DNA of 64,000 nucleotides from Oscarella lobularis (taxonomy: Eukaryota; Porifera; Homoscleromorpha; Homosclerophorida; Oscarellidae): contig NC_089188.1 of the NCBI RefSeq assembly GCF_947507565.1, positions 1,860,001 through 1,924,000 of the forward strand, written 5' to 3'. The translations under genes were made by a program, and so were the position numbers. Positions 59,236 through 64,000 of this stretch are shown here, in pieces. The notes below the pieces were generated by a model. The model saw nothing but the letters and a program-made list of their open reading frames with translations, was not told the origin of the DNA and made no database searches. Position 1 is the stretch's first letter. Every line of letters begins with the position of its first letter.

Positions 59236-60686
59236 ATGTTCATCGCTTTTGGTCCCTATCTTCTCTACTTGTTCCTACAATGCCCCACTTTTGCCGCTAA
59301 AACGAGTCTAGAATGCACGAGAGGACACTATCCCGGTGCATTTTGCCACGGTCGTAACGTCTATCTGAATCACACGTCGAAAACGTTCGTCGTCGACGCG
59401 GAAAACGATGACGAGGAACTGCCGAGAGAAGGAGACACCACCTTTCGGGTGTTTCCCGTCGAAACGAGACGTTTGGATGCGATTCCGAGCTGCGATCGTG
59501 TCGTCGAAGAGGCCTACTTCTACACATTCTACTATTATTATGGACACTCGAATTATTATCATTTGCACTACGACACTCTGCTGCCTGTCTACTTTGCTCT
59601 AAAGCACGGGACGCCGGAGGAGAGAAGCGATTCGGGGCAGCACAGAATCACACTTATGCCCTCTGTAGAAACGTCGAGATTGAATGTACACATAAAGGTG
59701 CTGTAGCATAGCATGATGTGAATACGTCCTATAGGTTATGGACTGGAATACTGACGCCTTTTCTGAAAAACACCAGAACAAGTATTTTGTATTGATTCAT
59801 CAAGTAGGTGCAGTCATAAAGTAAATGTGATTCTGTCTCAATATGGGCTCTTTCTCTTTATACGTAGTCACTTGCTGGCAATGAGTTTGATTTAGTGCCA
59901 GCCGACAGTCGCTTTATAGAAATAAATCCAAGCGGTTTTACTTGTTTCAGAAAGATTCATTTTGGGGTGGGCCTAGCAGTCATTACCATTTATAGTTGCT
60001 ATCTTATATGTGTAACAAGGCTCCAAGAATTCGGTATCCTGATGAAGATACTGTACCCAATTTTGTTGAGTTCATACGCAACAGGGTCGGACTTACAAGA
60101 CCTTACGTTAGCCCCACTTCTCCCAAAGTTGGCATAATAAAACGGTTCATAGCCATTGATCTGTTTCAGTTCTGAGTCTTAGTGATCTTCTAATAGATCA
60201 AATCGAAGGAGAATATTAAATGAAGAGGAATTAATCGCCACTATTCAGCCTTTCGTTGAGGCAGAACTTGTCAACTTTGATGGGAGAACGTTTGCAGAAC
60301 AAGTAGTACCCTATTGGCTTATGTATAACATATCGTGATCATCTTGAGTACAGGTATCGATGATGCTTGAGTACACGGTCTTAGTTGGAGTGAATGGAGC
60401 CGGTTTGATGAACGGAATTTATCTTGGCGAGGGTGCAGTAACAATTCAGCTCGTCCCATTCAATGCAACCCAACTTAATGTGCGCGAATTTGGCAATATA
60501 CTAAAGTCGCGAGGTCCCTACCTGGAATGGTGGAATAAACACGAGGAACTGAATCGCGGCAACTTGGAACGAGACCCATATAACAGCCAAGCCGATACCG
60601 AAGTTCACGTTGACGAATTCACGCAACTAATCCGAGACGCACTAAAAATAGGCATAAACAGGAAATTACGAAAAGAAGAACTGTAA
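59236..60686 (+). CDS. GT61-family glycosyltransferase (POMGNT2/EOGT-like)
   Basis: Start 59236: MFIAFGPYLLYLFLQCPTFA is a signal anchor or signal peptide for ER/Golgi. The GT61 (DUF563) domain shows YFYTFYYYYGHSNYYHLHYD near a His-rich region and, in the last exons, EYTVLVGVNGAGLMNGIYLG with EGAVTIQLVPF, matching the family block V-x-x-H/N-G-A-x-L-x-N-x-x-F-x-x-x-G-x-x-x-x-E-L-x-P. In POMGNT2 the block has MHGAQL; here the His is Asn (VNGAGL). About six exons: the first 59236-59695 or so, last to 60686. No C-terminal fibronectin domain as in POMGNT2. Acceptor and donor sugars cannot be told. Confidence 0.75.
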
Positions 60687-60769
60687 TACCGTGACGTCAT
60701 ACTAGACTTTCAACATGACTAAAAATAGAAACTGGATGATGTAACTCGACCGTCCCCGTATGCGAAACA

Positions 60770-63335
60770 ATGTCCGATCCCTTTAGAGGCTACAGGTCCG
60801 CTTATCCATACGAAAGCAAGTCGGACGGCGACGCTATCGACGGGGAGCTCGACTGTTGGATACTCGGACGATTGTTCGATTCAAAACGTGCGTTTTCGAA
60901 CGAATTGCGTCGTAATCTCGAGCGACAACTCGCCCGTAGACGAACTGCGAAAGCGCGTCAAGAGAGAAATCAAGACGAAACTGTGGTTCACCTATCGAAA
61001 GAACTTTCGAGCGATCGGTATTATCGAGAAAGAGAGAGAGAAAAGGTAGAGAGAGAAGGGAAGAGAGCTCGAATTTCTTTTAGGTGGTACGGGACCGACG
61101 AGTGACGCCGGGTGGGGATGCACGATGAGGTGCGGCCAGATGCTGTTGGCCCAGGCTCTCACGTGGAGACATCTTGGAAGAGGCGAGTGCTCTCCCCCGC
61201 GGTGCAAAAAAAGTGAAATTGAAAACGAAAAGTTTCTAGACTGGGAGTGGAAACAGAAAGTCGAAAATCCCGTTTATAATCAGGTTTCTATTTTTTTGGA
61301 TTACGGGAGTATTCGCCTTATGGCTTACTCGCGTAGATTTTGAGTCATTTTCTCGATCAGCCGGATGCTCTCTATTCCATACAGCAGATCAGTGGGGACT
61401 GTCGTTCGTCTCCTTTCTTTTCTCTACATTGAAATGATTTCTAGCTCAATGTGGAGTCGACTTCAATAGACGCATCGGTGAATGGTTTGGACCGAACAAC
61501 GTGTGCCACGTCATTCGGTAAGAAACGACCCTCCCCCCTCCGAAACCGAAAAAAAACGACGTTTGAGATATGACCTAAATTAGACGAAGCGCGGACCTAA
61601 TAAGTAACGACGTCTGTTTTCAATAGAACGCGGTATTTTCATTATTTCCCCCCGCGTTTATGATCTCCGTGCTGACGGTCTCAGTAGAACCTCTAAATTA
61701 CGACCACCCTCAGAAGACGAACCACTCTTGTGGAACGAATATTTGTCAACTCTGTACGTGGGCCTCCCACAAACAATTAAAAAATGCAGCTAATGGTCGT
61801 GAGATTAAAGGATAATATTAGGCGAGGTTCGACCGTACTATACGTATATACGTAATTCATCTACGACGGCCCCTTTTGTCAGCGGGAGGGGAGGAAGCGA
61901 ATATTCTTACCGCACATGTAGAAAACTATCGCAATTCGACGACTGGAGTTCCCTCTCAGTCCAAGTAGCAATGGACATGACCGTCATCATAGAGGAAATA
62001 AGTAAGAGTAGGGGAAAAAAAAAGGAGCTCAATGCAACGGATCCTTTCGCAGAGGATTCGTGCTACGAACGCGAGAGCATGCTCGCTTCGTCGTCGTTAT
62101 CGACGGCATCATCATCATCATCATCATCATCATCGTCCCAATCTCGCACTTTCCATCCCCTCCTCCTCTTCATTCCCCTACGACCGGGTCAAGATCGGAT
62201 TCACGACAAATATCGCGAAGCCCTGAAAGCCTGCTTTCGTATGCCTCAGTGTCTCGGGATGATAGGGGGCCGACCTAAACACGCTCTGTGGTTCTTTGGC
62301 TATCAAGGTGGGGAAGACAATGTTATTGCTGCCTCCCCCCGCGCCACTGCGTAGACATCCTCTCGCGCGTGCCTCTATTTTTAGGCGACCGGTTGTTGTG
62401 CTTGGACCCACACACCGTCCAACCCGCCCTCAATCCGGAGAAGCGGTCCGCCATTCCGGACGAAGTGCGAGATTAAAATCAATAAATAAATAAACAAGTC
62501 GTAAATCGTTTTCTGTTGTCGTTAGACGTACCATAGCAGCAGCGCGATACTGATTCCGATAAACGATCTCGACCCGTCTATCGCGCTCGTAAACGGACGT
62601 TGTCGCCATATACTAATTAAATGTAATTGCTATTTTTACTCGAGGGTTTTTTCTGCCGAGATGAAGCCGACGTGAACGACATGTTCGACCGATTGCAAAA
62701 GGTAATATCCGTCTGTCTTTGTCCGTCTGTCTGTCTGTCTGTTGATTATTACGTCTCACGAAAAAAATCAAACAAATTAGCGAACCCGTCGTTGAGTCGA
62801 GGAGAGAGGGAATAAAATGCATTTACACGTCTGTCTCCGGCCCTACCAAACGGTTTTAGACCAGTGAACCCCTAAGAGGGCGCTGGACGAGTATTGCCTT
62901 GGCCGTGACTCTTAACATTTTCATCGTATCAGTAGATAAACGTACTGTACCGGCAAACTCTTAGTAAAGGGTCTATCTATCTGTTCGTCTGTCTGTCTGT
63001 CTATGTTTACTCGTGTGCTCTCTTTCCTGCTGTAGCATGTGGTGAACCGCGAACCGCCACTATTCGAAATATTCCCTAAACGACCGCGCAACATGCCGCC
63101 GCTCGTCGATCCGCGACCATCGCGATCATCGGACCAACGCGTCGAAGAGAGTGCGTCAAATTGGCCTAAGCCAGTCATTGCGGAATATTAGCAACGCGCG
63201 CTCTTTCTTCCGTATCCAGGTTTCACGGACTTGTCGTTGGAGGCCGAGGCGGCGGCGGCGATGAATGGCGGCGGCTTGGACGAAGACGAAGACTATGATA
63301 TTATTGATCCCATGGAATTAGGGGGCATAAACTAA
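60770..63335 (+). CDS. ATG4: Autophagy cysteine protease ATG4
   Basis: Processes and delipidates Atg8/LC3 proteins. Start 60770: [20 protein letters not shown]. Exon 1 holds [12 protein letters not shown] 52-base intron (donor after AAAAC near 60886, acceptor CCCGTAG near 60938) restores the frame [20 protein letters not shown] with KNFRAIG. The catalytic Cys is in [20 protein letters not shown]. Then come [67 protein letters not shown], a Ser-rich insert (about 62080-62140), [40 protein letters not shown], and the Asp-His pair in [12 protein letters not shown]. The C-terminus [18 protein letters not shown] contains YDII, matching the ATG4 LC3-interacting motif (FEIL in human ATG4B). About eleven exons; a 400-base intron lies at 61520-61921. 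Closest to ATG4A/B by these motifs. Confidence 0.93.
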
Positions 63336-64000
63336 GGGGTGGTCGCGACTTTGTATATTTAGGGTTTGGTGGCTTAGTCACGTGCAGTGTCAATGGGCTG
63401 CGAATGTGTTGACCCTGTTTGGTAAATATTTTGAGGCATCCGGACGTTGGTGGGGGATGCTCTCCAGGAGGCGCGCGCAACGACCGCCCCACGCGTGCCT
63501 CGTTAATTAAACGCCGGGGAGGGGGTCCCGTTTTTGGGGGCCTCCGTTTTACTTCGACGCCTTTCCACATTTGGTGAACGTTTTCGAAAAATGGCGCGAT
63601 TCGCGTGCTCGACTCTTGGAGACGTCTGTCCGGGTGGTGAATTCGTGCAAGCAATTACGCAGAGCCATTATCGAATTGCACCTCGCGCTGCGCTGAGCGA
63701 AGAGACGTTGCTGCGTGGAGGCTCCTGTCTCTTCCGTATGAGACCGTTTCCGTCGAATCGGAAAACGTCGCGTGACTGAGAGATCGCGAGCGCGCGCGCC
63801 GCGAGGAACCCCTCGCGCTATCGTACACTCGAACGCGTAGTCTTTATCCCAACTGCACGCAGTCTGCTTCTGTATACCCTTAGCCGCGTGCAACGCGCCA
63901 GGGGGGCTCGCCAGGGTGCCCTATAATTACATTACGAAGTCAAGTGGCTCCCCAATCTCCAGGAGGGAGAACCAGCTGACCAATGACGCGCGTCGGTATG
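63336..64000. other. Right-edge intergenic sequence, nothing identified
   Basis: An open frame at 63591-63779 starts MARFACSTLGDVCPGGEFVQ and has 62 codons, but I see no homology or splice context. The rest is GC-rich without repeats or RNA genes that I recognise. Confidence 0.3.

Noticed and set aside
63591-63779. 62-codon open frame near the right edge
   Set aside because: No homology, splice or promoter support; listed only as part of the uncharacterised edge.

Overview
The window is nuclear DNA from an animal with a very compact genome: small genes (0.3-6 kb), introns mostly 45-100 bases with GT-AG ends, intergenic gaps often below 200 bases, and many head-to-head gene pairs. The set is metazoan (WD40-bearing ATG16L1, WDR44, BIVM, LRCH, an MRL-type RA-PH protein, CD68/LAMP proteins, a Frizzled-like 7TM protein, a Rolling-stone-like protein, a probable SEFIR receptor). 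With the small introns and the GH127 glycosidase this fits an early-branching animal, most likely a sponge (homoscleromorph-like). That assignment is inference; no marker gene fixes the species.

Layout. 1-0.75 kb: tail of an unidentified acidic-repeat gene. 1-7.2 kb: UBXN7, WDR53/TPT1 (head to head), RBMX2/PHYH (head to head). 7.4-16.7 kb: LRCH, then a long gene joining espin-like ankyrin repeats to an MRL-type RA-PH module. 16.8-18.7 kb: gene-poor, with a small TIR transposon carrying a 20-bp minisatellite, an unidentified lysine-rich exon and an LTR-like fragment. 19-22.9 kb: Frizzled-like 7TM and Rolling-stone-like membrane proteins. 23.2-27.2 kb: two arrays of one ~42-bp minisatellite, each abutting the 3' end of a minus-strand gene (a divergent PABP-like gene and a 103-residue CAP-Gly protein). 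27.6-40.7 kb: minus-strand run of ankyrin-ROCO, ATG16L1, BIVM and SEC31, with MRPS21 divergent from SEC31. 41.3-46.7 kb: GH127 glycosidase, RNF13-like E3 and a secreted eight-cysteine protein, all minus strand. 47.8-54.6 kb: a SEFIR-like receptor, WDR44, GRTP1. 54.7-59.2 kb: three tandem CD68/LAMP-like genes. 59.2-63.3 kb: a GT61 glycosyltransferase and ATG4. 63.3-64 kb: nothing identified.

Shared themes are membrane traffic, lysosome and autophagy (ATG4 and ATG16L1 for Atg8-family lipidation; LAMP-like proteins, RNF13, WDR44, GRTP1, SEC31) and actin/adhesion (LRCH, ankyrin-MRL). Most intergenic gaps hold only short promoters. Points most worth a second look are the ankyrin-MRL fusion, the paired minisatellites, the transposon with exact 6-bp target duplications, the ROCO protein with an eroded P-loop, the CRD-less Frizzled relative, and the adjacent secreted cysteine-rich protein and SEFIR-like receptor.
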